Source: Nitrospirota bacterium (GTDB lineage Bacteria > Nitrospirota > Nitrospiria > Nitrospirales > Nitrospiraceae). Taken from it: 64,000 nucleotides of DNA. Where the stretch lies: assembly GCA_028876065.1 (NCBI GenBank), contig JAGWTI010000001.1, positions 34,215 through 98,214 on the forward strand. The letters are read 5' to 3'. The position numbers and the translations under genes are program-made. The notes under the pieces were generated by a model. The model made no database searches, had not been told where the DNA came from, and was given only the letters and a program-made list of their open reading frames with translations. This document shows positions 33,391 to 42,582 of the stretch, piece after piece. The first letter of the stretch is position 1. Each line of letters starts with the position of its first letter.

Positions 33391-34278
33391 CTAGGCCAGC
33401 CCGCGGAGCTCCAGCAGGAGCGCATCCGCGAGGCGGTTGAAGGCCGCCGCGGCGGGAGAAGCGGGCGCATGGTCCACGACCGGAAGGTAGCGGCGGACGG
33501 ATTGTTCCACCGCTTCGTCTTCGGGAATCTCCCCCAACATGGCCAGGTCCCCGCCGACGTAGGATTGCAGCAGGTTTTTGAGCTGCAGGGTGTTGACCCG
33601 TGAGCGGCCGGACATCCGGTTGAGAATCAGGCAGGGGCGAAACCCTTTGAGCAGGTCCTCGGCTTGGGCTTGGCCGGCCTCTCCGGTTTTGCCCGCGGCT
33701 TCCAGCACCTCCTCGACGCTGGCGAAATCGCGGTCGGAGAGGACCTCGGCGATTTCGTCCCGCGCCAGGAACGCCGACAGGACCCGTCGAATGGCCGCGA
33801 GCTTGATGAACCGGTAGAGGTCCAGCACCGACGTCGGATCGGCCGTGGCGACGGCCAGGTGCACGTCGCCCATCAGGAAAAAATCCAATGCGTGATAGCT
33901 GGTTCCGGCGCCCACGTCCACGACGATGATGTCGGCGGGGAGATCCTTCAGATGGCGGATCAGGCGCTTCTTTTTCGCGAAGGGCATGTTGGCCGTGGCC
34001 AACGTGTCGCCGGTTCCGGGCAGCAGGCGGAGACCCGGGTGCGCCTCGATCGGCTGGGCCACCGCGTCGAGCGTCTCCACCCGCTTGGCGAGAAAGTCGC
34101 TCAGGGTGAGGGGCGGGTGGAGCAGGCCGAAGAGGATGTGGAGGTTGGCGCCGCCGACGTCGAGATCGGCGAGCACCACCTGTTTGCCGCGTCGAGCCAG
34201 GAGCAACGCCAGATTCGAGGCGACGACGCTCTTGCCGACGCCTCCCTTACCCGATGCGACCGAGACCACCACTGCCAT
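33391..34278 (-). CDS. MinD/ParA-family ATPase, FlhG-like
   Basis: The 295-residue protein has the deviant Walker A motif ASGKGGVGKS (residues 8-17) with the signature Lys, a switch II-like region IIVVDVGAGTS and ADLDVGGANLHILFG, as in FlhG/YlxH proteins that set flagellar number and position. It lacks an obvious N-terminal DQAxxLR helix found in many FlhG proteins, and I see no C-terminal amphipathic MinD membrane helix. I start it at ATG 34278; a longer open frame upstream has no family features. It converges on the PilZ gene with only 10 bases between stops. Confidence 0.85.
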   Translation of the reverse strand: MAVVVSVASGKGGVGKSVVASNLALLLARRGKQVVLADLDVGGANLHILFGLLHPPLTLSDFLAKRVETLDAVAQPIEAHPGLRLLPGTGDTLATANMPFAKKKRLIRHLKDLPADIIVVDVGAGTSYHALDFFLMGDVHLAVATADPTSVLDLYRFIKLAAIRRVLSAFLARDEIAEVLSDRDFASVEEVLEAAGKTGEAGQAQAEDLLKGFRPCLILNRMSGRSRVNTLQLKNLLQSYVGGDLAMLGEIPEDEAVEQSVRRYLPVVDHAPASPAAAAFNRLADALLLELRGLA

Positions 34279-34395
34279 GGCCGCTAGTGTACTACACCGG
34301 CGGCCGATTCGAAGCATTTTTCCCATCCACCGAGGAAAGGCGGAGGTGCGGCCAGGCTCAAGTTTCCTTGCCGGCTCTCCGATACCCCATTCAGC

Positions 34396-34635
34396 ATGAA
34401 TGACGCACTGTTGACAGCAACCAGCATAAGCCCAGGCGAACGCACCGGGTCGGAGCATGAGATCCTGACCGTGCTCGACGTCGCCCGGTTCCTGCGGGTT
34501 CCCAAGTCCACGGTCTACAAGTTGGCGAGGGTCGGCGAGCTGCCGGCCTCCAAGATCGGCAAGCACTGGCGGTTTCTCCGCGGGGACATCCAGGCCTGGA
34601 TGCACAGCCGGTCGAACCAGCTGTCGATCGGGTGA
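34396..34635 (+). CDS. Excisionase-family helix-turn-helix protein
   Basis: The 79-residue protein is a MerR/excisionase-like DNA-binding domain: ILTVLDVARFLRVPKSTVYKLARVGELPASKIGKHWRFLRGDIQAWM, the standard HTH_17 pattern of about 50 residues. The gene stands just before cheR, pointing the same way, and is divergent from the FlhG-like gene. There is no integrase nearby, so a regulatory role for neighbouring motility genes is more likely than phage excision. Its targets are unknown. Confidence 0.85.
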   Translation: MNDALLTATSISPGERTGSEHEILTVLDVARFLRVPKSTVYKLARVGELPASKIGKHWRFLRGDIQAWMHSRSNQLSIG

Positions 34636-34728
34636 GGCCCGGGGTGGCGCGAGGGGCGGGATTGGCACGCGCGCGCCGGGGCGCGAGGGCACCCCTGCGT
34701 TATCGCGCGTCGGACAGGGGGCAGCACC

Positions 34729-35550
34729 ATGCAGTTGGCCGTCGACACGTTTAAGCAGCTCCGGGATCTGATCTACGAACGGAGCGGCATGTTTTTCCAG
34801 GATAACAAGAAATACATCCTGGAAGGACGGCTCCAGGCTCGTCTGCGCGAGCGGCACTGCCGGTCCTACGAGGACTACTACAAGCTGTTGAAGTTCGATG
34901 CCTGGCGGGACAGCGAATTGACGGCCCTGTTCGACCTGATCACGACGAACGAGACCTTTTTCTTTCGCGACTTGCCGCAACTGCACGCCTTCAACGACAC
35001 GATCGTGCCGGCCGTCATGGAAGCGAATCAGGGGACGTCGAAGCTCCGGATCTGGAGCGCCGCCTGTTCCACGGGAGACGAGCCCTACACGTTGGCCATG
35101 ATGCTGCTGGAACGGCCGGGGCTGATCAACTGGTCGATCGAAATCCTCGGCAGCGATATCAGCGAGACCGTGCTGACCCAGGCCCGTCGCGGCGTCTACG
35201 GCGCCCATTCGGTGCGGAACGTGCCGCCGGCGCTGCTCAAGAAATACTTCGAACACGAGGGGGGGCAGTACGTCCTGTCCCCGAAGGTCAGACAGCTCGT
35301 CAAATTCATGAATCTCAATCTCTATGACCAAGCGCGGCTGAAGATGTTGCGGGGGCTGGATGTGATCTTCTGCCGGAACTGTCTCATCTACTTCGACGAC
35401 AAGGCCAAGCAAAAGATCGTGGCCAGTTTGTACGACAGTTTGCGACCGAACGGCTATCTGGTCATCGGGTTCTCCGAGTCCATGCATGCCGTCTCGAGCG
35501 CTTTCAAGCCGGTGCACGCCCATCGGACGGTGCTGTACCAGAAGCCCTGA
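34729..35550 (+). CDS. cheR: Chemotaxis protein methyltransferase CheR
   Basis: CheR methylates glutamates of chemoreceptors using SAM. The 273-residue protein has the N-terminal helical domain (ERSGMFFQDNKKYILEGRLQARLR), TTNETFFFRD, the SAM pocket IWSAACSTGDEPYTLAM (near residue 107), the SDIS segment and CRNCLIYFD near residue 220. The length and motifs are standard. It opens the chemotaxis run, about 90 bases after the HTH gene, with the cheY start 205 bases downstream. Confidence 0.95.
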   Translation: MQLAVDTFKQLRDLIYERSGMFFQDNKKYILEGRLQARLRERHCRSYEDYYKLLKFDAWRDSELTALFDLITTNETFFFRDLPQLHAFNDTIVPAVMEANQGTSKLRIWSAACSTGDEPYTLAMMLLERPGLINWSIEILGSDISETVLTQARRGVYGAHSVRNVPPALLKKYFEHEGGQYVLSPKVRQLVKFMNLNLYDQARLKMLRGLDVIFCRNCLIYFDDKAKQKIVASLYDSLRPNGYLVIGFSESMHAVSSAFKPVHAHRTVLYQKP

Positions 35551-35755
35551 CGGAGGGCCTGCGTGGGTGGCGGCGCCGAGACGGAGAGGCGTCGACGGCC
35601 GACCGGCGGGCGGGAACGGCTCAGGTTCTTGCGCCGACCTGCCGACAGAGAGTCACACGGGGTAGGGCCGTTTGGCCCAGCCGATCGAACCGAGGGCGAT
35701 GCAATGAAAGATGCGTCCCGAACGCACCTGCACGATGTGAAGAGGAGGGGTATCC

Positions 35756-36136
35756 ATGCCGGCTGATCCAAAGATGAAAATTATGGTGGTGGATGACATG
35801 TCCACCATGCGGCGTATCGTCAAGAACGTGTTGAAGCAACTCGGCTTCACCAACATCGAGGAAGCCGAAAACGGGAAGGAAGCCCTGGAGAAGCTCAAGG
35901 GCGAGCCCTACGGCTTCGTGGTGTCCGACTGGAACATGCCGGTCATGACGGGCATCGACATGCTCCGGGCGATCCGCGCCGACGAGGCGCTCAAGCAGAT
36001 TCCGGTGCTGATGGTGACGGCGGAAGCGCAGAAGGAGAACATCATCGAAGCGGTTCAGGCCGGCGTCAGCAACTACATCGTCAAGCCGTTTACGGCCGAG
36101 GCGTTGCAGGACAAGATGGCGAAAATCTTCAAGTGA
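35756..36136 (+). CDS. cheY: Chemotaxis response regulator CheY
   Basis: The 126-residue single receiver domain has the acidic pair VVDDM, the phospho-acceptor Asp in [11 protein letters not shown] (CheY Asp57 position), the conserved Thr in MVTAEA and the Lys in YIVKPF. The WNMP and aromatic-Tyr context is that of motor-binding CheY rather than a general regulator. Phosphorylated by CheA, it binds FliM to change rotation. The co-directional cheZ follows. Confidence 0.95.
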   Translation: MPADPKMKIMVVDDMSTMRRIVKNVLKQLGFTNIEEAENGKEALEKLKGEPYGFVVSDWNMPVMTGIDMLRAIRADEALKQIPVLMVTAEAQKENIIEAVQAGVSNYIVKPFTAEALQDKMAKIFK

Positions 36137-36208
36137 GGCACCACCACTGAAAGGGCACGCAGGGCCCGGTCGGCCGCGCCCGCAGTCCCGACGACGCAGG
36201 AGGCCATC

Positions 36209-36799
36209 GTGGATAAGGAGAGCCAGGATTTGTACCGAAAAGTGGTGGAAGTGAGCCGGTTCATCAACTCCACCGTCCAAAAAGTCTCGGACATGGAGAG
36301 CCCGGTTGCGGGTACCTTGGGCAATTTGCCGCAGGTATCCGCGCAACTGTCGGACTTGACGCGGTTGACCGAGGACGGCACGCACCAAGTCATGGGGTTG
36401 ACCGAGCAAATCCAGGACGGGCGGATCGAGGTGACGAAACTGCTGGACCAGCTCGCCGGGCTGGTGACGCAAGCGAAGCTGGACCCGTCCGCGTTGGACC
36501 GGATCGCGGCGATCAAGCAGACGTTGTCGGTCGATGACAAGCGGCTGCTCGACATCATGACCGCGCTCTCGTTCCAAGATTTGGTCGGCCAGCGGGTCAA
36601 GAAGATTCTGGTCGTGTTGGAAGACGTGCAGCGCCGGTTGCTGGAAATGATCGTGGTGTTCGGACAGAAGCCGGAGGGCGAGAAACGCGTCGAGGACAAG
36701 CGAGCCGGCCAGATGCTGAAAGAGCTGCAGGCGTCCCGTACGACGGCCCTCAAGCAGGACCTGGTGGACAACATCTTGGGCGAGTACGGTTTCAACTGA
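36209..36799 (+). CDS. cheZ: CheY-P phosphatase CheZ
   Basis: The 196-residue helical protein has the CheZ active-site region IMTALSFQDLVGQRVKKIL (near residue 112), with the catalytic Gln in FQDLVGQR, and the C-terminal CheY-binding peptide QDLVDNILGEYGF. CheZ removes phosphate from CheY-P and ends the signal. It lies between cheY and cheA. The presence of CheZ beside CheV gives a Helicobacter- or proteobacteria-like rather than Bacillus-like layout, and no cheC, cheD or cheX is seen. Confidence 0.92.
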   Translation: MDKESQDLYRKVVEVSRFINSTVQKVSDMESPVAGTLGNLPQVSAQLSDLTRLTEDGTHQVMGLTEQIQDGRIEVTKLLDQLAGLVTQAKLDPSALDRIAAIKQTLSVDDKRLLDIMTALSFQDLVGQRVKKILVVLEDVQRRLLEMIVVFGQKPEGEKRVEDKRAGQMLKELQASRTTALKQDLVDNILGEYGFN

Positions 36800-36868
36800 C
36801 CGGGCATCGTCGGACATCGGTGTCCGGGCTGAACGCCGGCTACGGTTGCGGAGGAGCGGGAGGGGATC

Positions 36869-38743
36869 ATGGAAGACGAAATGATAGAAATCCGCAACGA
36901 TTTCCTTGCGGAGACCCAGGAAATGCTTGAACTGCTGGATCAGCGGTTCATCACCCTGGAAACCGACCCCAACAATACGGATCTCCTGAACGAAATCTTC
37001 CGGGCCATGCACAGCATGAAGGGGTCCGCGGGGTTTCTCGGGTTTACCCGCTTGGTGGATGTGACCCACCGGGCCGAAAGCATCCTGAACAAGCTGCGCC
37101 AGGGGGACATGACGGTCACGCCGGGCGTGATCAACGTCATTCTCGAGACGATCGACGTCGTGAAGCTCCTCATGGCGGACATCCGGGAGTCCGGGACCGA
37201 CCAGCACGTGGAAACCGACGTGATGTCGAACAAGTTGGATCTGGTCCTGAGCCTCGGCAACGACCCGGTGTTGAACAAGCCGTCGGCGGGCGAACCGGCC
37301 AAGGCCGACGCCGCTGCGTCGGCGCCGACCTTGGAGCCGGACGAGGTGCAGAAGCCGCCGTTGCCGTCCCGCCTGGGAGAGATCCTGGTCGAGAAGGGCG
37401 CGGTGTCCAAAGAACAGGTGATCGAAGCGCTGGATAAGCAGGAAACCAAGGTGCCCCTCGGCGAGATTTTGGTCAAAGACGGCACCATCAGCGAGCAGAC
37501 GCTGGACGCGGCGCTGCAGAAACAGCAGCAGGAGAAGCCGACGGCCAAACGGGCCGACGAGGACCAGACGATCCGCGTCGAAACGAAACGGCTGGACCAC
37601 GTCATGAACCTGGTCGGCGAGCTGGTCCTGGGCCGCAACCGCATGATCAAGATCGGCGGCGAGTTGGAAGAGAAGCACGAGAACGATCCGAAAGTCCGGG
37701 AGCTCTCCGAGACCCTCGCCCAGCTCAACCTGGTGACGACGGATTTGCAACTCGCCGTCATGAAGACCCGCATGCTGCCGATCCGCAAGGCCTTGGCCAA
37801 GTTCCCGCGCATGGTGCGGGACCTCTCGCAAAAGATCAACAAGCAGGTCCGCCTGGAACTGCACGGAGAGGAAACCGAGCTGGACAAGTCGGTGGCCGAC
37901 GAAATCGGCGATCCGTTGGTCCATTTGGTGCGCAATGCCATCGATCATGGCATCGAGTCGCCGGCCGACCGCATGGCGGCCGGCAAACCGGCCGAAGGGG
38001 TGGTGCGGATCGCAGCCAGCCAGGAAGGGAACAGCATCGTCATCCGCATCGAGGACGACGGGCGGGGCATGCAAGTGGAGAAGATCAAGGCCAAAGCCCT
38101 GTCCAAGGGTCTGATCGGCGAAGCGGAACTGGCCGCGATGGATCCGCGCGAAGTGTTGAACCTGATTTTCCTCCCCGGTTTCAGCACGGCGGACGTGGTG
38201 TCCGACATCTCCGGGCGCGGCGTCGGCATGGACGTGGTGCGGACCAATATCCGCAAGATCAACGGGACGGTGGAGCTGGCGTCCGAACCGGGCAAGGGGA
38301 GCCTGGTCACGATCAAGCTGCCGCTGACCATCGCCATCATCCAGGCCCTGCTGGTGGAGGTCGAGCGGGCGATTTTTGCCATCCCGCTCGGGTCGGTGCT
38401 TGAGGCGGTCAAGATCACCAAGGCCGACATCAAGACGATCAACGGCCGCGAAGTGCTGAACTTGCGCGAACGGGTGCTGCCGCTCTTCCGCATGGCGGAG
38501 GAGTTCCAGATGCCCGTCGATCCGAACCTGGACAAGTTTTACGTGGTGGTGGTGGGCCTCGGCGAACGGCAGATCGGGGTGGTGGTGGACCGGCTGCGCT
38601 CCCAGGAAGAAGTGGTCATCAAATCCATGTGGGATTACCTGGCCGCCATCAAGGGCATCGCCGGCGCGACGATCACCGGGGAAGGCAAAGTGGTGTTGAT
38701 TCTGGACATCGGCGAGCTCGTGCAAAACGTGCGCAGTTGCTGA
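36869..38743 (+). CDS. cheA: Chemotaxis histidine kinase CheA with MshEN-like insert
   Basis: The 624-residue kinase has P1 (HSMKGSAGFLG, phospho-acceptor His48), a dimerisation domain, the ATPase P4 domain (HLVRNAIDHGIE, EDDGRGM, GRGVGMDVV) and a C-terminal CheW-like P5 domain. In place of a recognisable P2 CheY-binding domain, residues about 166-225 hold two similar units, LGEILVEKGAVSKEQVIEAL and LGEILVKDGTISEQTLDAAL. These resemble the MshEN/GspE N-terminal motif, a fold that binds c-di-GMP in MshE-type ATPases. Whether this insert binds c-di-GMP is unproven. Confidence 0.94.
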   Translation: MEDEMIEIRNDFLAETQEMLELLDQRFITLETDPNNTDLLNEIFRAMHSMKGSAGFLGFTRLVDVTHRAESILNKLRQGDMTVTPGVINVILETIDVVKLLMADIRESGTDQHVETDVMSNKLDLVLSLGNDPVLNKPSAGEPAKADAAASAPTLEPDEVQKPPLPSRLGEILVEKGAVSKEQVIEALDKQETKVPLGEILVKDGTISEQTLDAALQKQQQEKPTAKRADEDQTIRVETKRLDHVMNLVGELVLGRNRMIKIGGELEEKHENDPKVRELSETLAQLNLVTTDLQLAVMKTRMLPIRKALAKFPRMVRDLSQKINKQVRLELHGEETELDKSVADEIGDPLVHLVRNAIDHGIESPADRMAAGKPAEGVVRIAASQEGNSIVIRIEDDGRGMQVEKIKAKALSKGLIGEAELAAMDPREVLNLIFLPGFSTADVVSDISGRGVGMDVVRTNIRKINGTVELASEPGKGSLVTIKLPLTIAIIQALLVEVERAIFAIPLGSVLEAVKITKADIKTINGREVLNLRERVLPLFRMAEEFQMPVDPNLDKFYVVVVGLGERQIGVVVDRLRSQEEVVIKSMWDYLAAIKGIAGATITGEGKVVLILDIGELVQNVRSC

Positions 38744-38770
38744 GCGGATGCGGTTCGTAAGGAGAAGGCC

Positions 38771-39721
38771 ATGTCGACACTGATTAAGGAAGTGGATGCC
38801 CGGACCAGGCTGGCCGGGGCCAATCGGATGGAGCTGTTGCTCTTTTCCCTGGGGGGGGAAGAGGTGTTCGGGATCAATGTCTTCAAGGTGCGGGAAGTGA
38901 TGAAGCTGCCGCCCTTGACGAAAGTGCCTGAGACGGACGGCCGCATCGAGGGGATGGCCAATCTCCGGGGCAAGACGGTGCCCGTGGTCAATCTCCTGTC
39001 GGCGCTGAAGATCGAGACGACGGACGTACAGGAAGGGGCGATCCCGGCGGGGAACCTGATCGTCGCCGAGTATAACCAGTCGCTCCAGGGGCTGCACGTG
39101 GCCGGGGTGGACCGGATCATCCGGATCTCCTGGGACCAGGTCAAGCCGCCGCCGCCGTTGATGCGGAACGTGGGCGGAGGCGGGGCCGTGACCGCCGTGA
39201 CGACGCTGGAAGACGGCCGGATGGTGCTGATCCTGGACGTCGAAAAGGTGCTGAGCGACATCTGTCCGCGACCGGACGAAGAGGTGTATGCCGGGCTCAA
39301 GACGGTCGAGGCGCTGAAGGCCAGGCATGTGATGTTCGCCGACGACTCCCTGGTGGCCCGGACGCAGATTCGTAAAACGCTGGAGCGGCTCGGCATCACG
39401 TTCCATCAGGCCACGACCGGCCGGGAAGCCTGGACGCAGTTGGCCGCCCTGGCGGACAAAGCCCAGGCCGAGGGGAAGTCGATCCGGGAGGAAGTGCATC
39501 TCATCTTGAGCGACATCGAGATGCCCGAGATGGACGGCTTCGCCTTGACCAAGCAGGTGCGTTCCGACCCCCGCTTCAACGGCATCCCGATCATCTTGCA
39601 TTCCTCCTTGACCGGGGTCTGCAACGAAGAGAAAGGCAAGTCCGTCGGAGCCACGGATTACGTGACCAAGTTCGATCCCAAGATTTTGACCGAGAAGATT
39701 CTCAAGCATATCGAGGCGTGA
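38771..39721 (+). CDS. cheV: CheV (CheW-receiver fusion) coupling protein
   Basis: The 316-residue protein joins a CheW domain (about 18-165, VFGINVFKVREVMKLPPLTKVPE and NLRGKTVPVVNLLSAL) to a receiver domain (about 185-315, with ADDS, the phospho-acceptor in ILSDIEMPEMDG and a C-terminal VTKFDP in the Lys position). CheV couples receptors to CheA and helps adapt the signal through phosphorylation. It starts 27 bases after cheA. Confidence 0.93.
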   Translation: MSTLIKEVDARTRLAGANRMELLLFSLGGEEVFGINVFKVREVMKLPPLTKVPETDGRIEGMANLRGKTVPVVNLLSALKIETTDVQEGAIPAGNLIVAEYNQSLQGLHVAGVDRIIRISWDQVKPPPPLMRNVGGGGAVTAVTTLEDGRMVLILDVEKVLSDICPRPDEEVYAGLKTVEALKARHVMFADDSLVARTQIRKTLERLGITFHQATTGREAWTQLAALADKAQAEGKSIREEVHLILSDIEMPEMDGFALTKQVRSDPRFNGIPIILHSSLTGVCNEEKGKSVGATDYVTKFDPKILTEKILKHIEA

Positions 39722-39733
39722 GACGGAGCGGGT

Positions 39734-40795
39734 ATGAGCAAGCAACCGATCAAAGTTCTGGTGGTGGACGATTCCGCGTTCATGCGGAAAACGATCAGCA
39801 CCATGCTGGCCAGCGACCCTCGCATGACCGTGGTCGGTCTTGCCCGGGACGGGGAGGAAGCCATCCGGCAGGTCGGGGCGTTGCAACCGGACGTGGTGAC
39901 GCTGGACGTCGAAATGCCGGGCATGAACGGGTTGGAGGCGCTCAAAAAGATCATGGAGATCAGGCCTCTCCCGGTCATCATGGTCAGCTCCCTGACCGAG
40001 GAGGGGGCGAAGGAAACCCTGAAGGCGCTGGAGTTGGGCGCCGTGGATTACCTGCCCAAGCAGCTGGACGGGGTCTCGACGAACATCATGGCGATCCAGC
40101 AGGAGCTGATCGCGAAAGTCATCGCGGCGGCCGGTTCGGCCGGGAAGATCGCCCGACCCAACGGCAGCAAACCGAAGCCCCTGCCGCTTCCGTCGATCAG
40201 CCAATCGGCCTTGAGCGTGATGCGGGGCAACAAGATCGTCGCGATCGGCTGCTCGACCGGGGGGCCGAAGGCGCTCCAGGAAGTCCTGCCTCTGTTCCCG
40301 AAGGATTTTCCGGCCGGCATCCTGATCGTCCAGCACATGCCGAAGTTTTTCACCAAGCCGTTCGCGGAGCGCATGAATCAGCTCTGCCGGATCGAGGTGC
40401 GCGAGGCGGAGGACGGCCAGGTCGTCGCGCCGGGCGTGGCGTTGATGGCACCGGGCGGGTTGCAGATGCGGGTGGCCAGGCGGCATGCCATCGACGTGCA
40501 GGTTGCCCTGGCGCCGAACCGGGAGAACCATCTCCACGCGCCGTCCGTGGACATCATGATGCAGTCGGTGGCGGAGATCTATTCGGGGCGCGGCATCGGC
40601 GTCATCCTGACCGGCATGGGGCATGACGGGTTGGAAGGGATGAAAGCCATCAAAGGGGCCAAAGGCCGGACGGTGGCGCAGGACGAGGCGACGTGCGTGG
40701 TGTACGGGATGCCCAAGGCGGTGGTGGACGGCGGGTATGCGGACAAGGTCGTGCCCCTGTCCCACGTGGCGGGCGAAGTGATGAACATGATCTAG
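39734..40795 (+). CDS. cheB: Chemotaxis methylesterase CheB
   Basis: The 353-residue protein has an N-terminal receiver (VVDDSAFMRK, Asp in TLDVEMPGMNG, and a Lys in YLPKQ) and a C-terminal esterase domain with the catalytic triad: Ser in GCSTGGP (near residue 173), His in VQHMP and Asp in GMGHDG. It removes methyl groups or deamidates receptor Gln, opposing CheR. It follows cheV by 12 bases. Confidence 0.96.
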   Translation: MSKQPIKVLVVDDSAFMRKTISTMLASDPRMTVVGLARDGEEAIRQVGALQPDVVTLDVEMPGMNGLEALKKIMEIRPLPVIMVSSLTEEGAKETLKALELGAVDYLPKQLDGVSTNIMAIQQELIAKVIAAAGSAGKIARPNGSKPKPLPLPSISQSALSVMRGNKIVAIGCSTGGPKALQEVLPLFPKDFPAGILIVQHMPKFFTKPFAERMNQLCRIEVREAEDGQVVAPGVALMAPGGLQMRVARRHAIDVQVALAPNRENHLHAPSVDIMMQSVAEIYSGRGIGVILTGMGHDGLEGMKAIKGAKGRTVAQDEATCVVYGMPKAVVDGGYADKVVPLSHVAGEVMNMI

Positions 40796-40880
40796 GCGGG
40801 GGGCGGAGAGAACTTTTAATCGTCACAGGAGCGTGCGGCGCGATCGAGCGACCGCACAATACCAAGGAGGGGGGCGTGCC

Positions 40881-42578
40881 ATGTTACAGCAGATGAAAAT
40901 CGGACCCAAGTTTCTCATGATGATCGCGGCCGTCGGGACCGTGGTCATGGGCATCGGTCTCTGGGTGACCTACCAGCAGACGCAAAGCCAACTGATGGGC
41001 ATGCTGGAAGGACGGGGCAAAATCATCCAGGCGCAGATCGAGGTGACCCGCGCCTATATCACCAAGAACTTTGTAGCGAAGATCAAGGGGCAGGCCAAAA
41101 CCGATATGGTCGTGACCAAGGACCATGCCGAGAATCCCAAGGCGGTGCCGCTGCCGGCCACGGCGATGCGGGAGATCGGCGAAATCCTCGGCCGAGACGG
41201 GATCTTCAGCTCGCGCTTCGTCAGCGCGACGCCGCTGAACCCGAACAACGTGCCCAAAGACAAATTCGAGGAGGATGCCATCAAGGCCATCATGAGCGGC
41301 GCCGAATCCTATGCCCGCGTCGAGGAGATGCGTGGGGAGTCCACGTATCGGCGCGCGACTCCGGACAAGGCCACGGTGGCGGCCTGCATCGGCTGCCACA
41401 CGGACAAGAAGGTCGGGGACGTCCTGGGTGTGCTGACGGTCTCCTTTCCCATGGCCAAGGTCCAGGAGTTTTCGCGCGAGTCGTTCATGAAGAGCGCGAT
41501 GGTCCTCGTCGGCATGATTCTGTCCGTGATGGCGGCCATGTATCTGTTGCTGCGCATCGTGGTGCTGAAGCCCTTGCACCAGATGACGGCGATCACGCAC
41601 GACATCGCGGAAGGGGAAGGCGATTTGACCAAGCGGGTGCCGGTGGCCGGCAAGGACGAGATCAACGAGTTGGCCGGCTGGATGAACGTGTTCATCGAGA
41701 AGTTGCAGGCGATGATCGGGAAGGTGGCCCATGTGACCGACAAAGTCGCCGCCGCCTCCGTGCAATTGTCCGCGACCTCCGAGGAAATGGCCAAAGGCGC
41801 CGACGGGCTGACCTCGCGCACGGCCCAGACCGCGGCCGCGGTGGAGGAGATGAACGCGACCGTCGGCGAAGTGGCGCAGAATTCCGGCAAGGCGGCCTCC
41901 ATCGCCCAGGAAGCGGTGCAGACGGCCAAGAGCGGGAAGGACGTGGTGGCGGAGACGATTTCGGGGATGCAGCAGATCTCCGACGCCGTGTCCCAATCGG
42001 CCACGATCATCGCGACGCTCGGCAAATCCTCCGATCAGATCGGAGAGATCGTGCGGGTCATCGAAGACATCGCGGACCAGACCAACTTGCTGGCCTTGAA
42101 CGCCGCGATCGAGGCGGCCCGGGCCGGCGAACAGGGCCGCGGGTTCGCGGTCGTCGCGGACGAGGTCCGGAAGCTGGCCGAGCGGACGACCAAGGCCACG
42201 AAGGAAATCGGAGACATGATCCGCCACATCCAACAGGACACCAAAGGCGCGGTGGCCTCGATGGATGAAGGGACGCAAAAGGTCAACAGCGGCGTGGATC
42301 TCGTCAACAAGACGGGCGAAGCGTTGGCGACGATCGCCGAACGAGTGACGCAGACGGCCGATATGATCCGGTTGATCGCCGTGGCGGCGGAAGAGCAGTC
42401 CGTGGCGACGCAGCAGATTTCCGGCGACCTGGAGAACGTGGCCAAGGTCAGCAAGGAATCGGCCGGAGGCGCCGTGGAATCGGCCAAAGCCAGCCAGGAC
42501 CTCAGCGTGCTGGCGACGGAGCTCCAGACCATCGTCGGCGGATTCAAGATCGCCGGCTCGGACAAGCGGAAGGGGTAG
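40881..42578 (+). CDS. Methyl-accepting chemotaxis protein with periplasmic c-type heme motif
   Basis: The 565-residue receptor starts at ATG 40881 after AAGGAGGGG. Two transmembrane segments (about 12-32 and 203-225) flank a periplasmic domain of about 170 residues of the DUF3365/Tll0287 type that contains CIGCH (Cys169-His173), a covalent heme c attachment motif. A HAMP domain and the signalling domain follow, with the hairpin tip (VIEDIADQTNLLALNAAIEAARAGE). The heme suggests sensing of redox state, O2 or NO. It is the only receptor in the window and sits inside the che run, so it may be the main input. Confidence 0.93.
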   Translation: MLQQMKIGPKFLMMIAAVGTVVMGIGLWVTYQQTQSQLMGMLEGRGKIIQAQIEVTRAYITKNFVAKIKGQAKTDMVVTKDHAENPKAVPLPATAMREIGEILGRDGIFSSRFVSATPLNPNNVPKDKFEEDAIKAIMSGAESYARVEEMRGESTYRRATPDKATVAACIGCHTDKKVGDVLGVLTVSFPMAKVQEFSRESFMKSAMVLVGMILSVMAAMYLLLRIVVLKPLHQMTAITHDIAEGEGDLTKRVPVAGKDEINELAGWMNVFIEKLQAMIGKVAHVTDKVAAASVQLSATSEEMAKGADGLTSRTAQTAAAVEEMNATVGEVAQNSGKAASIAQEAVQTAKSGKDVVAETISGMQQISDAVSQSATIIATLGKSSDQIGEIVRVIEDIADQTNLLALNAAIEAARAGEQGRGFAVVADEVRKLAERTTKATKEIGDMIRHIQQDTKGAVASMDEGTQKVNSGVDLVNKTGEALATIAERVTQTADMIRLIAVAAEEQSVATQQISGDLENVAKVSKESAGGAVESAKASQDLSVLATELQTIVGGFKIAGSDKRKG

Positions 42579-42582
42579 GAGG

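Noticed and set aside
34396..34635. Excisionase as a sign of an integrated element
   Set aside because: No integrase, attachment-site repeat or phage gene nearby; this HTH family is widely used in chromosomal regulators.
34640..34728. Sigma-54 site before cheR (TGGCACG at 34670s)
   Set aside because: The -24 half is perfect but the -12 half at the right spacing reads CGCC, with no TTGC.
33391..35523. A 710-residue minus-strand protein including the FlhG-like ATPase
   Set aside because: Only the part from ATG 34278 has family features; the upstream part is antisense to cheR and the HTH gene.
35621..40765. Open reading frame of about 1700 codons on the minus strand opposite the che genes
   Set aside because: It is antisense to seven well-recognised genes, has His/Arg/Gln-rich composition typical of shadow frames in GC-rich DNA, and shows no domain.
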